A stretch of DNA of 41,885 nucleotides from a virus (IMGVR_UViG_3300032050_000287:1-41885); one strand, 5' to 3'; shown: positions 6,859 to 13,376, numbered from the stretch's first letter. Program-made: numbers and translations. The notes: generated by a model not told the origin, from the sequence alone.

Positions 6859-7076
6859 AGAGGTTCTCCACAATCACAATCAAAGTCAAGGTATTCTATC
6901 ACAGGTTTCCTCAAGAAGTTACAAAGGTGCCACTGTGCTTCTTCAAATGTAGAATAATCACCATCCCTATATTCATCTACAAATATATTATACCAGAACA
7001 ATCCAAATCTTTTGTGTTGTGGGTAATATCTGGTTGAGTGTCCGTCTGTGACTTTTTTGATACGATAGTTTTTCAT
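6855..7076 (-). CDS. small hypothetical protein, 73 aa
   Basis: Tyr/Phe-rich beta-like protein (YYPQHKRFGLFWYNIFVDEY) with a C-terminal DFDCDCGEPL, a possible metal-binding Cys pair. ATG 7076 overlaps the previous stop as ATGA. Function unknown. Confidence 0.73.
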   Translation of the reverse strand: MKNYRIKKVTDGHSTRYYPQHKRFGLFWYNIFVDEYRDGDYSTFEEAQWHLCNFLRKPVIEYLDFDCDCGEPL

Positions 7077-7258
7077 ATATCATACGGCATTTGAGGGTCT
7101 TTAGTCCACACTTTTGTATACACTAACCACTTCTCTTGTCTGTTATCCATTTCTGCTGTCCAGTGATACCCATTCTCATCAATAGCATCAAGGTAATGAA
7201 TACCTTTTGTGATGTCAATAGTTCGTGTAACAGTTACAAACTTTACTTTCTCAACCAT
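7073..7258 (-). CDS. small hypothetical protein, 61 aa
   Basis: Beta-rich short protein (MVEKVKFVTVTRTIDITKG; HWTAEMDNRQEKWLVYTK). ATG 7258 touches the previous stop. No recognised domain. Confidence 0.73.
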   Translation of the reverse strand: MVEKVKFVTVTRTIDITKGIHYLDAIDENGYHWTAEMDNRQEKWLVYTKVWTKDPQMPYDI

Positions 7259-7503
7259 TAGAGTTCATCGTCCTCCAACTCATCAGCAAGACGCAGTATA
7301 GCACCCTTTACCCACTTCTGTCCCTTGATGAAATAATTTTTTTCCATACTCAATTCTCGGTCAGGGTCTGGTTCAATATTGAGACCCTCCACTACTTCAC
7401 GGAGAGCAGCAGCAACGGCAGCATTATCATAATAATTTGGACCTGGACCCAACTTACTATAATACTCATTCATTACTTGTTGTGCTCTGTTTTTTCTACT
7501 CAT
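7258..7503 (-). CDS. small hypothetical protein, 81 aa
   Basis: Begins MSRKNRAQQVMNEYYSKLGP and contains AAVAAALREVVEGLN. It ends acidic (ADELEDDEL). Its N-terminal helix and length resemble those of the preceding gene (7500-7691), but I see no clear sequence identity between them. Function unknown. Confidence 0.73.
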   Translation of the reverse strand: MSRKNRAQQVMNEYYSKLGPGPNYYDNAAVAAALREVVEGLNIEPDPDRELSMEKNYFIKGQKWVKGAILRLADELEDDEL

Positions 7504-7691
7504 AGTGCTTCTACCTCATTGGCAAGTTCATACAATACATCAACAGGACTTTGAAGTTCTCCACAATCAGTACAAAGTCGTGCTGCTGCTTCGTTGATGA
7601 TAAAAGCAATCAGTTTCTTGCGGTCATCCTTCTGTGGTCGCAATGTGAGTTCCATAGAAGCATCTAGGAGTTCTTGTGCCCTAGTCGTCAT
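7500..7691 (-). CDS. small hypothetical protein, 63 aa
   Basis: Helical small protein (MTTRAQELLDASMELTLRPQ) with a single C-x2-C pair (LCTDCGEL) near residue 40. ATG 7691 overlaps the previous stop as ATGA. Function unknown. Confidence 0.73.
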   Translation of the reverse strand: MTTRAQELLDASMELTLRPQKDDRKKLIAFIINEAAARLCTDCGELQSPVDVLYELANEVEAL

Positions 7692-7951
7692 TTGTGTTCT
7701 TTATACCAACGAAGGTCTCTTGGTTTCCAATCAACTATACTACAATCAAATTGAAATCGTTTGTATCGGATAAAACCACCGAACAAATGACTGGAACCAA
7801 TACTCAACTGAAATGCTGGGAATAAATCATCACATCCATAATCATCCCATTGGAGAGTAATATCCAACAGAGCAAATCTGCGGCATGAGAGAACTTGGAG
7901 AAACCATTCTTTCCCATAGTCCTCATAGGTTTCATAGTCAAAGAGTTTCAT
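7688..7951 (-). CDS. hypothetical protein, paralogue of the gene at 9918-10202
   Basis: Start set at ATG 7951, which has GGAGAGG 4 nt upstream; an ATG 7 codons earlier lacks such a site. The 87-aa protein begins MKLFDYETYEDYGKEWFLQV and shares with the gene at 9918-10202 its start (MKL..., DYGKEW), a CRR/GRR-(F/Y)-(A/S)-LL segment and a W-(K/R)-(P/D) end. A duplicated gene is the simplest reading. It is beta-rich with many aromatics, without a recognised fold. Confidence 0.75.
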   Translation of the reverse strand: MKLFDYETYEDYGKEWFLQVLSCRRFALLDITLQWDDYGCDDLFPAFQLSIGSSHLFGGFIRYKRFQFDCSIVDWKPRDLRWYKEHK

Positions 7952-8387
7952 CAATCCTCTCCATTTTAGCAAGGGGTTCGTGTCCCCATTTCATAGGGTC
8001 ATCATAGCATACCTGCATCATTTCAGGCCACTTTCTTTCCGAATCCTCACTCTCAATAATACCTTCTTCTACTGCCCGTTCCCAAGAAAGTTTCTTACGA
8101 ATAACACAGTGAAGGTCATAAAGAACTCCATTATTCTTGGGAAGGTCTGGATGCCCAATACCCAAAGAAACTTGAGGACAATCAATATCATCTACCATAT
8201 GATTGCAAAGAATATTGCCAATCGTGCGTGTGTCTTCGTGAAGTTTGGTATAATCAGTCGGTTTTTTAAGAGGCAACCAATCCACAATCTCTTCCCACTG
8301 CCCCAACTGAACTCGTTGGAGTACATCAGTAGCATATTGCAGTGCCCGTGCCTGTTCTTCTGTGATAGTGAGAGTGTAGGTTTTCAT
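7938..8387 (-). CDS. conserved phage hypothetical protein, 149 aa
   Basis: Begins MKTYTLTITEEQARALQYAT, followed by LQRVQLGQWEEIVDWL. From memory this YTLTITEEQA...GQ(F/W)EEI start recurs in small proteins of unrelated tailed phages, with no assigned function. It ends in a gene overlap that carries the ribosome site of the next gene. No catalytic residues can be named. Confidence 0.77.
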   Translation of the reverse strand: MKTYTLTITEEQARALQYATDVLQRVQLGQWEEIVDWLPLKKPTDYTKLHEDTRTIGNILCNHMVDDIDCPQVSLGIGHPDLPKNNGVLYDLHCVIRKKLSWERAVEEGIIESEDSERKWPEMMQVCYDDPMKWGHEPLAKMERIDETL

Positions 8388-8674
8388 GGATTTGTAGGTT
8401 GTTCAGGTGGCACAGGGGGTGGTGCTACTGGAGGTAGTATAACGGGTTGTTGAACTGCTTGCACTTGAGGTTGTGCCACTTGCTCAACTGGTTGTGCTGG
8501 TTGTGCTGGTTCTTCTAGTTTCTTTTCAAGTTCTTGGATTTTCTGTTCCAGAGTCTGTTCCAGAGGAGCAGTTTGTGCGTTTTTAATATCCTCAGAAATC
8601 TTCCAACTTGCAAGACCCACACTAAAAATACTAGCAAGGGCAGCAACAACAGAAACAGTTTTAGAAAAACTCAT
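8384..8674 (-). CDS. membrane-anchored Pro/Gln-rich protein, 96 aa
   Basis: Residues 5-26 are a hydrophobic segment (TVSVVAALASIFSVGLASWK) that should act as an uncleaved signal anchor. A coiled coil follows (LEQKIQELEKKLEE), then a low-complexity Pro/Gln/Val tail (residues 56-96). The layout of anchor, coiled coil and Pro-rich periplasmic tail is reminiscent of spanin-like or envelope proteins, but length and motifs do not prove that. ATG 8674 overlaps the previous stop as ATGA. Confidence 0.74.
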   Translation of the reverse strand: MSFSKTVSVVAALASIFSVGLASWKISEDIKNAQTAPLEQTLEQKIQELEKKLEEPAQPAQPVEQVAQPQVQAVQQPVILPPVAPPPVPPEQPTNP

Positions 8675-8853
8675 TGGTATTCGTCCTCAGGAAAAGTAAA
8701 GTATTCGTGAATCGCAGACATCACAGCATCTTCAATATGCTCAATCACAGCACCTTCACTGGGGTTTTCTACATGTTTGTGTGCCCGATGCCATCCTTGA
8801 CGCACACCCTCTTCAATTGCCTGTTCTAAAATGACATAAAACTTAGGTTTCAT
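8671..8853 (-). CDS. small hypothetical protein, 60 aa
   Basis: Helical and His-containing (EQAIEEGVRQGWHRAHKHVE), ending HEYFTFPEDEYQ. It is flanked by ATGA overlaps on both sides. Function unknown. Confidence 0.72.
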   Translation of the reverse strand: MKPKFYVILEQAIEEGVRQGWHRAHKHVENPSEGAVIEHIEDAVMSAIHEYFTFPEDEYQ

Positions 8854-9023
8854 TCTTCTTCCTCACAAGGGAACATAGCATCATACTCTTCATCGGTCAG
8901 AGTCAGGTACTGAACATCAGCATCTTGGTGTTCTTCGGCATACATCAGTTGATAGTGTGCGAAGTCAGAGAGACTTGTGCTCCCATATTCTACCAGACCA
9001 TCAACCAAGCACAAGTAGTTCAT
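8850..9023 (-). CDS. small acidic hypothetical protein, 57 aa
   Basis: Start at ATG 9023 (MNYLCLVDGLVEYGSTSLSD), preceded by GGGAGG and overlapping the previous stop as ATGA. The ATG four codons earlier lies over the ribosome site and is rejected. Ends MFPCEEEE. Function unknown. Confidence 0.74.
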   Translation of the reverse strand: MNYLCLVDGLVEYGSTSLSDFAHYQLMYAEEHQDADVQYLTLTDEEYDAMFPCEEEE

Positions 9024-9220
9024 AATACCTCCCAATCACATTCCCAATGACAATCGTTGTTTACATTGACCCAGAAGAAGTATTTCTGATTCTCGGATGC
9101 AAGAAACATCATACCATCACCCTTGTCTTGCTCAACAATACAAACAGGATTGTTGCCCATCATATTACACAGACGGTTCTTCGCCTTGCTGCTTTTGGGT
9201 CTTACGGTTACTCTTTTCAT
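9020..9220 (-). CDS. small conserved cyanophage protein, 66 aa
   Basis: Begins MKRVTVRPKSSKAKNRLCNM, a basic start that I recall from other T4-like cyanophages, then a beta-like, Trp-rich second half (YFFWVNVNNDCHWECDW). Its start overlaps the previous gene out of frame by 56 nt, so both proteins are encoded by the same DNA there. Function unknown. Confidence 0.74.
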   Translation of the reverse strand: MKRVTVRPKSSKAKNRLCNMMGNNPVCIVEQDKGDGMMFLASENQKYFFWVNVNNDCHWECDWEVL

Positions 9221-9437
9221 TTTCAATCTCTAGTTTGAGTTTACGAATTCCAGTAATGAAGTAAGCAAAGTCACGGGTCTCTGTGATAGGTTTGGTTTCA
9301 CCACACACATCACAGGTTGACGTATAAACAGAAGAACAACCTACCGAATAAACACCATAGGTTCGTCCACAATCCATACAGGTATTATAAGCAGTTTCAA
9401 GTCTCTTGAGAAGTGCTTTCTTTTCTTTGAGGTTCAT
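9165..9437 (-). CDS. putative zinc-ribbon protein, 90 aa
   Basis: Start at ATG 9437 (MNLKEKKALLKRLETAYNTC). Two Cys pairs, CMDC and CDVC (C-x2-C ... C-x2-C about 25 residues apart), followed by GETKPITETRDF, match a zinc-ribbon-like small protein common in phages. The C-terminus is basic (NEKSNRKTQKQQGEE) and is encoded in the long overlap with the next gene. The open frame continues upstream to 9545, but that part is antiparallel in character to the previous gene's frame and is not needed. Confidence 0.76.
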   Translation of the reverse strand: MNLKEKKALLKRLETAYNTCMDCGRTYGVYSVGCSSVYTSTCDVCGETKPITETRDFAYFITGIRKLKLEIENEKSNRKTQKQQGEEPSV

Positions 9438-9591
9438 AAGGTCCAAGTTCAACACGGGGTTTTGTGTCTGCAAGGTAATCATACAGCATCTGGGCGAACC
9501 CGTACTGGGGTTTTGTGCCAGTTTCAATACTGGATGAGGTGGCAACAGTCCACATTATATCAAGTTGTAGTTTATCAGGTAAGTTCTTCAT
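9397..9591 (-). CDS. small hypothetical protein, 64 aa
   Basis: Begins MKNLPDKLQLDIMWTVATSS and ends YEPQRKESTSQET. It overlaps the previous gene by 17 nt and the next by 41 nt, a longer overlap than usual here. No domain recognised. Confidence 0.65.
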   Translation of the reverse strand: MKNLPDKLQLDIMWTVATSSSIETGTKPQYGFAQMLYDYLADTKPRVELGPYEPQRKESTSQET

Positions 9592-9925
9592 CTAAATCAA
9601 CATCAATACCATCAGTAAGGTCTTTCAATCGGTCAAAGAAATCTTCATCAAGTGGATATACCTTTTCTTCTCCTCTATCAATTCTATCACACATTTCCAT
9701 CAGGTACTCAAGAAACTCTTTGGGGTAGGTTTCATCTAGGTTGATACTTGTCCAAAACCACTGGTAACATTCTTCATATGGGTCATCAGTTGGAAGTAGA
9801 GCATAGTCCTTATAGTTTCCACTGATGAGGTCTCTCCACATCTTGAAGTTATTCCACATCTCTCTCCAACCAGTTTGGAAGCAGTGACCAAAGTAATATT
9901 CAAACCAGTTTAGTTTTTTAGCCAT
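9575..9925 (-). CDS. hypothetical protein, 116 aa
   Basis: Begins MAKKLNWFEYYFGHCFQTGW and is rich in Trp, Tyr and Phe over the first 60 residues; the C-terminal third is acidic (LTDGIDVDLDEELT). The aromatics are interspersed with charges, so a membrane location is not indicated. Overlaps the previous gene by 8 nt. Function unknown. Confidence 0.74.
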   Translation of the reverse strand: MAKKLNWFEYYFGHCFQTGWREMWNNFKMWRDLISGNYKDYALLPTDDPYEECYQWFWTSINLDETYPKEFLEYLMEMCDRIDRGEEKVYPLDEDFFDRLKDLTDGIDVDLDEELT

Positions 9926-10202
9926 CTTTCAACTTCATATAATCTCTTGCACGGTAAAACAATTCATCACGCCAGTTACGACCACAAATATCAAAAGTGA
10001 AACCTAACCGACCAATAGAAAATAGAAAGGAGAATAGTCTTCCATATCCCATAGAGATTTGAAGATAAGGAAATTCAATCCATTTCCCATACTCTCCATA
10101 ATCAAAAGCAAGTTGAAGTAGTGAATATCGTCTTCCAGTACAAAGAGTCATATACCATTCTTTTCCGTAGTCGTTTCTTTCGCCAAATTGAATGAGTTTC
10201 AT
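9918..10202 (-). CDS. hypothetical protein, paralogue of the gene at 7688-7951
   Basis: Begins MKLIQFGERNDYGKEWYMTL and contains CTGRRYSLLQLAFDYGEYGK, matching the layout of the 7688-7951 product. The two copies are separated by eight genes, so the duplication is not recent or was followed by shuffling. It follows the promoter-proximal gene at a distance of 2 nt. Confidence 0.75.
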   Translation of the reverse strand: MKLIQFGERNDYGKEWYMTLCTGRRYSLLQLAFDYGEYGKWIEFPYLQISMGYGRLFSFLFSIGRLGFTFDICGRNWRDELFYRARDYMKLKDG

Positions 10203-10204
10203 AA

Positions 10205-10408
10205 TCAGTAAGGTAACGACTTCAGACCATCTAATACTTCTTGGAATCTTTCGGCACGACTCTTGTGGTGCTCTACATTCTCTTCCAATACACCTACAAT
10301 ATCGTCCAGCACAACATCCAGAGAGGCATCAGTATCAAAGTATTTCTGGATTGCTTCGGCAAGGTATCTCCTCCGACTCCATTCCATACTATAAGGACGA
10401 TAATTCAT
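10205..10408 (-). CDS. hypothetical protein, 67 aa, first gene of an early operon
   Basis: Begins MNYRPYSMEWSRRRYLAEAI, mostly helical (VLDDIVGVLEENVEHHKSRA). It lies 22 nt downstream of a consensus sigma70 promoter (10430-10458) and heads the run of small genes leftward, which marks it as an early gene. Function unknown. Confidence 0.76.
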   Translation of the reverse strand: MNYRPYSMEWSRRRYLAEAIQKYFDTDASLDVVLDDIVGVLEENVEHHKSRAERFQEVLDGLKSLPY

Positions 10409-10429
10409 AATCAGAAAGTATATGCAGGT

Positions 10430-10458
10430 ATTATAGGGTATCTAGGGCAGTTTGTCAA
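10430..10458 (-). promoter_or_regulatory. consensus sigma70 early promoter
   Basis: Minus strand: -35 TTGACA (10453-10458), spacer of exactly 17, -10 TATAAT (10430-10435). Both hexamers are perfect. The expected start is near 10423, 15 nt before ATG 10408. The -35 overlaps the last codons of the Cys-rich gene upstream. Confidence 0.88.
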
Positions 10459-10658
10459 TCTTTGTTTTTTCTATCATACTGATGCCACTTGCACCAACCA
10501 TCGGCAGCAATCTTTCCTTTTACTGCGGTACAGGCATTCGGTGGTCTCCACATATTACAATTGGAGCACTTCTCATTGCCCTTCGGATGATTTTGATATT
10601 TTGCTGTTTCCTTAGAAGACTTTTCTTCTTCTGCTATAAACTCTTGATAGGATTTCAT
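10455..10658 (-). CDS. small Cys-rich protein resembling a HiPIP-type Fe-S domain, 67 aa
   Basis: Four cysteines spaced C-x2-C-x8-C-x12-C (KCSNCNMWRPPNACTAV, then IAADGWCKWHQ). The GWC ending and the spacing follow the high-potential iron-sulfur protein signature, except that the last aromatic is His. A zinc site is the alternative. No signal peptide is seen, so if it binds a 4Fe-4S cluster it would be cytoplasmic, unlike classic HiPIPs. The promoter for the next gene starts at its 3' end. Confidence 0.72.
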   Translation of the reverse strand: MKSYQEFIAEEEKSSKETAKYQNHPKGNEKCSNCNMWRPPNACTAVKGKIAADGWCKWHQYDRKNKD

Positions 10659-10661
10659 TGG

Positions 10662-11135
10662 TTAAGTTGTCTCTTGTAACATTTTTCTATAACAATCTCT
10701 GGCAATAATTGCTTCATCTATCGTATCATAAGTGCCAACATAGTAGTTAATCTTTTTATGCCACATATTGACTTGATATTTACCAGATGGGACTTTTTTT
10801 ATATTTCTCAACTCACCATTGGGACATCTGCGATTTATATTTTGTGTAGAGTTGTCTGCCCATCTTATATTGCCAGGAATATATCCAGAGTTGTTGTTTA
10901 TTCTATCAATAGAATATCCTTCTGGTCTTTCACCCAAATTTTCATCAATATATTTTAGAAACTTTATAAAACCTGGCGGAGTTTGTGTGGTGCCGTGAAA
11001 CCCTCTTTCAGACCACTCTTCAAAAATTTCTATCCCACGAGCACCATACTCTGAATAGTTTATATTTTTTGGATCTTTACATCTGCGTATCATACCATTC
11101 CAAGTATGATATAGGGGGTGTTGTGATACTTTCAT
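10662..11135 (-). CDS. HNH homing endonuclease with AP2-like C-terminus
   Basis: A 157-aa free-standing homing endonuclease. Residues 6-45 (HPLYHTWNGMIRRCKDPKN, YGARGIEIFEEW) and the HNH-like core (GYSIDRINNNSGYIPGNIRW, residues about 92-111) match the HNH/AP2 family of phage endonucleases. The C-terminal 45 residues (GKYQVNMWHKKINYYVGTYD, DEAIIARD) resemble the AP2/ERF DNA-binding fold. It sits as an insert between two small genes. Its start is only 2 nt from the arm of an inverted repeat with a late promoter in the loop. Confidence 0.88.
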   Translation of the reverse strand: MKVSQHPLYHTWNGMIRRCKDPKNINYSEYGARGIEIFEEWSERGFHGTTQTPPGFIKFLKYIDENLGERPEGYSIDRINNNSGYIPGNIRWADNSTQNINRRCPNGELRNIKKVPSGKYQVNMWHKKINYYVGTYDTIDEAIIARDCYRKMLQETT

Positions 11136-11137
11136 TG

Positions 11138-11213
11138 TAAGTCTTGGCGTGACTGATACTATTTATAATAACATATGTGTGGGTCTTACGCAACATAATT
11201 CCGCCAAGACTTA
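11138..11213 (-). repeat. inverted repeat able to mask the HNH gene start
   Basis: Perfect 12-bp arms TAAGTCTTGGCG (11138-11149) and CGCCAAGACTTA (11202-11213) with a 52-nt loop. On the minus-strand RNA the proximal arm ends 2 nt before ATG 11135, so pairing would cover the initiation region. The late promoter at 11160-11167 lies in the loop. Confidence 0.85.
11160..11167 (-). promoter_or_regulatory. T4-type late promoter TATAAATA
   Basis: Exact consensus on the minus strand, 24 nt before ATG 11135. A transcript starting about 6 nt downstream would lack the distal arm (11202-11213) of the inverted repeat and leave the start codon open. Confidence 0.78.
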
Positions 11214-11229
11214 TTGTTGCTGCCCACCA

Positions 11230-11553
11230 TCAATCACGAGTGCGCCAATCAGTGTCATCTTCATCTCTCTTAAACCAATCGTGTAAGTCATCAGGAGAAT
11301 CAAAACCACGACGACCAAATCTTTCGTGACCCAATCCACCAATATCTAATTGATTCATAAAGTCGTCTAAGTCACCTTCTACCATATCTGGATTCTCTGC
11401 TCTCCTTCTTGCCTGACGAAGGATTGTTGCAGCACTTCGGTTTGCTTTGGCGAGTTTTTCACACCAAATCATTTCACTTAATTCAACTGACTCACCTTTT
11501 ACAATCTTATCACAAATTGATTCAAGTCTGAGTCTGTATTGTGTGGAAAGCAT
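11230..11553 (-). CDS. hypothetical protein, 107 aa
   Basis: Begins MLSTQYRLRLESICDKIVKG, with a helical basic middle (NRSAATILRQARRRAENP) and a very acidic end (DDLHDWFKRDEDDTDW). I recall similar proteins in other cyanophages without a known role. GGAG lies 11 nt before ATG 11553, with a late promoter at 11575-11582. Confidence 0.77.
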   Translation of the reverse strand: MLSTQYRLRLESICDKIVKGESVELSEMIWCEKLAKANRSAATILRQARRRAENPDMVEGDLDDFMNQLDIGGLGHERFGRRGFDSPDDLHDWFKRDEDDTDWRTRD

Positions 11554-11573
11554 ATTCTAACTCCAGATATGGG

Positions 11574-11807
11574 TTATTTATTTTTGTATTCATCCATTAA
11601 CTCTTTTGCGAGTTTCATAGACCGACGCCACATAAGATACTTCACAATCGGATTTGCAGGATTATGTAATATCCACCACTTTGTCTTTTCATATTGAACT
11701 CTTGCAAGTTGAGTGAGCATATAAAACCCTCTTGCGACTGATTGATCGGTGATAATCAGATATGCGATGCAAAAGAATATGATAAAGTAAATGTATGAGG
11801 TACTCAT
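11574..11807 (-). CDS. single-pass membrane protein, 77 aa
   Basis: Residues 4-22 form one transmembrane helix (YIYFIIFFCIAYLIITDQ), followed by a basic, Trp-containing cytoplasmic-type region (MWRRSMKLAKELMDEYKNK). Positive charges after the helix predict an N-out, C-in topology. No holin-specific features beyond size and one span, so that role cannot be claimed. Confidence 0.75.
   Translation of the reverse strand: MSTSYIYFIIFFCIAYLIITDQSVARGFYMLTQLARVQYEKTKWWILHNPANPIVKYLMWRRSMKLAKELMDEYKNK
11575..11582 (-). promoter_or_regulatory. late promoter AATAAATA fused to a stop codon
   Basis: NATAAATA on the minus strand, 22 nt before ATG 11553. The TAA stop of the gene at 11574-11807 overlaps it. 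Confidence 0.65.
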
Positions 11808-11977
11808 TGTCTTAGAGTTTTGAGATATTCTAACACATGCTCACGAACAATCATGAGTTCGTTGTAACATTCTTGATTATGAGCACAGTTTCTCAATTCA
11901 TGATCTGGTTTCAGAACACTCTCTTCAAATAAAGTCAAACCACGATTCCATTTATCGGATTGAGATTCATTTTGCAT
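11804..11977 (-). CDS. small hypothetical protein, 57 aa
   Basis: Begins MQNESQSDKWNRGLTLFEES and ends in a helix (VREHVLEYLKTLRQ). It overlaps the previous gene by 11 nt and the next as ATGA. Below the usual length cut-off, but coupling on both sides supports it. Confidence 0.74.
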   Translation of the reverse strand: MQNESQSDKWNRGLTLFEESVLKPDHELRNCAHNQECYNELMIVREHVLEYLKTLRQ

Positions 11978-12137
11978 CTTTTTTAATCACCACAGGGCAG
12001 GATGGAATAGTTTCACGAATGAGATTGATAAGTTCTACTTTGATTTCATTCGATAACATTTTATGTGTTCGAATTCGATTGATAACATCATGAGCTTGAC
12101 CGCAGGTGATAATCGTAGTGAGAAACAGAGCAGTCAT
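11967..12137 (-). CDS. small protein with signal-like N-terminus, 56 aa
   Basis: Begins MTALFLTTIITCGQAHDVIN, a short hydrophobic start resembling a signal peptide or lipobox-like ITCGQA, then a charged helix (IKVELINLIRETIPSCP). GGAGAGAG lies right before ATG 12137, a strong ribosome site, and a late promoter lies at 12159-12166. I recall the same layout in other cyanophages. An envelope location is inferred. Confidence 0.78.
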   Translation of the reverse strand: MTALFLTTIITCGQAHDVINRIRTHKMLSNEIKVELINLIRETIPSCPVVIKKDAK

Positions 12138-12158
12138 AGCTCTCTCCTATTCTCAAAA

Positions 12159-12166
12159 TATTTATT
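12159..12166 (-). promoter_or_regulatory. late promoter AATAAATA fused to a stop codon
   Basis: Minus-strand NATAAATA 22 nt before ATG 12137. The stop TAA of the gene at 12162-12368 lies inside the box. Confidence 0.68.
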
Positions 12167-12368
12167 GACCAAATCCCTTGCTCTTAACCTTTTGTTTATC
12201 TTTTACGATGATAACATCTAAAAAATCGGGGATCTGGCAGTTCTGGAACCAGAACCCCTGAGCATCCGTCCAATTGTCGAAAAATACCTTTTTGTCATTT
12301 TTCAGGACAACTTCATAGGTATGTCTATCATAAGGGACATCAGATGTGACTTTAAATGTCTGAGTCAT
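12162..12368 (-). CDS. small hypothetical protein, 68 aa
   Basis: Beta-rich N-terminus (MTQTFKVTSDVPYDRHTYEV), a Trp-rich middle (FFDNWTDAQGFWFQ) and a basic end. ATG 12368 overlaps the previous stop as ATGA. Recurrent in cyanophages from memory; function unknown. Confidence 0.76.
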   Translation of the reverse strand: MTQTFKVTSDVPYDRHTYEVVLKNDKKVFFDNWTDAQGFWFQNCQIPDFLDVIIVKDKQKVKSKGFGQ

Positions 12369-12586
12369 AGAAATTTGTCCAGTGATGAGACTGATTTGCC
12401 GTTCATTGCCTTCTGAATATAAGACTTGGCAGTCTTATAGGTGCTGGCAGTGTGAACTTGCTGCCCATTGTGAATGATAACAAACTTTTTACCATAAGGA
12501 ACGGCAGCCCACATGCCATCCTTAGTCACATATCCGTTGGGGTCTCCTGGTTTAGGATTCAGAATACCTTCATTTTGTATATTCAT
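12365..12586 (-). CDS. small hypothetical protein, 73 aa
   Basis: Contains GYVTKDGMWAAVPYGKKFVI and HNGQQVHTASTYKTAKSYIQ, a beta-beta-helix arrangement as in small phage DNA-binding or AP2-like modules, though I cannot assign it. It starts 2 nt after the methyltransferase stop. Confidence 0.74.
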   Translation of the reverse strand: MNIQNEGILNPKPGDPNGYVTKDGMWAAVPYGKKFVIIHNGQQVHTASTYKTAKSYIQKAMNGKSVSSLDKFL

Positions 12587-12587
12587 T

Positions 12588-13376
12588 TCAGTTAAAAAAT
12601 TGATCTAAAGGATTAAAAGATCGGATTCGTTCCATTGCCATATTAACATACTCCTCATGAATTTCAACTCCAAGATACTTCCGTTTCAAATCAATACATG
12701 AAATTGCAGTTGTCCCAGATCCCATAAAAGGATCAAGAACTAAATCACCAATGTAACTGTAATACTTAATGATACGATCAGACAGTTCTTTTGGATAGGG
12801 CGCTAAATGATCTGAATGTGTTTCTGGATTGATCTTCCATACGTTAGATCGTTCATAGTCTTCATTGACAAGTGATTGCTCTAATACATCACCATCATAA
12901 GATCGAACAACTTTATCAATTAAGAATGGTGCTGGTTTCTGAAATACAAAGATAGTCTCAGTTACAATGTTTGGTTTGTATGCAACTGGTTTGCGATGTT
13001 GAAAGAATCCACCATTACGATTAATTGATGCACCCTCAGGTTTTAACCAGATAATATCATCAATGTATTTCCATCCCATTTGTTCCATTAAAGTAAAAAA
13101 ATGAAATGGAATTGCAAGACGTTTACTCTCATGTGCCCGTGATTGTCTTGCCTCAATCACTGGAGAAAGATTTACAACACACATTCTACCTGGTTGAGTG
13201 ACTCTTAACACTTCAAGAAACACATTTCTCAAGAAGTCAAGATACTCTTGGTAAGTTGGCCAAGTTGAATATTCTCTGGCGTTATAATATGGAGGAGAGG
13301 TGCAAGTAAGATGCACACTCTCACTTTCTATTTCTTTTAAAAGTCGGGATGAATCTCCCTGTAAGATCTGATCCAT
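12588..13376 (-). CDS. DNA methyltransferase, amino-type (SPPY)
   Basis: A 262-aa S-adenosylmethionine-dependent DNA methyltransferase. The catalytic motif IV SPPY is at residues 27-30 (LTCTSPPYYNAREY) and the AdoMet-binding motif I FMGSGTT at 217-223. The order IV-before-I places it in the beta class. SPPY is typical of N4-cytosine enzymes, but N6-adenine enzymes of this class are not excluded. HLAPYPKEL (190-198) is the usual motif X neighbour. It would protect phage DNA from host restriction or serve regulation. No matching restriction gene was recognised; an HNH gene overlaps its start by 40 nt. Confidence 0.9.
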   Translation of the reverse strand: MDQILQGDSSRLLKEIESESVHLTCTSPPYYNAREYSTWPTYQEYLDFLRNVFLEVLRVTQPGRMCVVNLSPVIEARQSRAHESKRLAIPFHFFTLMEQMGWKYIDDIIWLKPEGASINRNGGFFQHRKPVAYKPNIVTETIFVFQKPAPFLIDKVVRSYDGDVLEQSLVNEDYERSNVWKINPETHSDHLAPYPKELSDRIIKYYSYIGDLVLDPFMGSGTTAISCIDLKRKYLGVEIHEEYVNMAMERIRSFNPLDQFFN

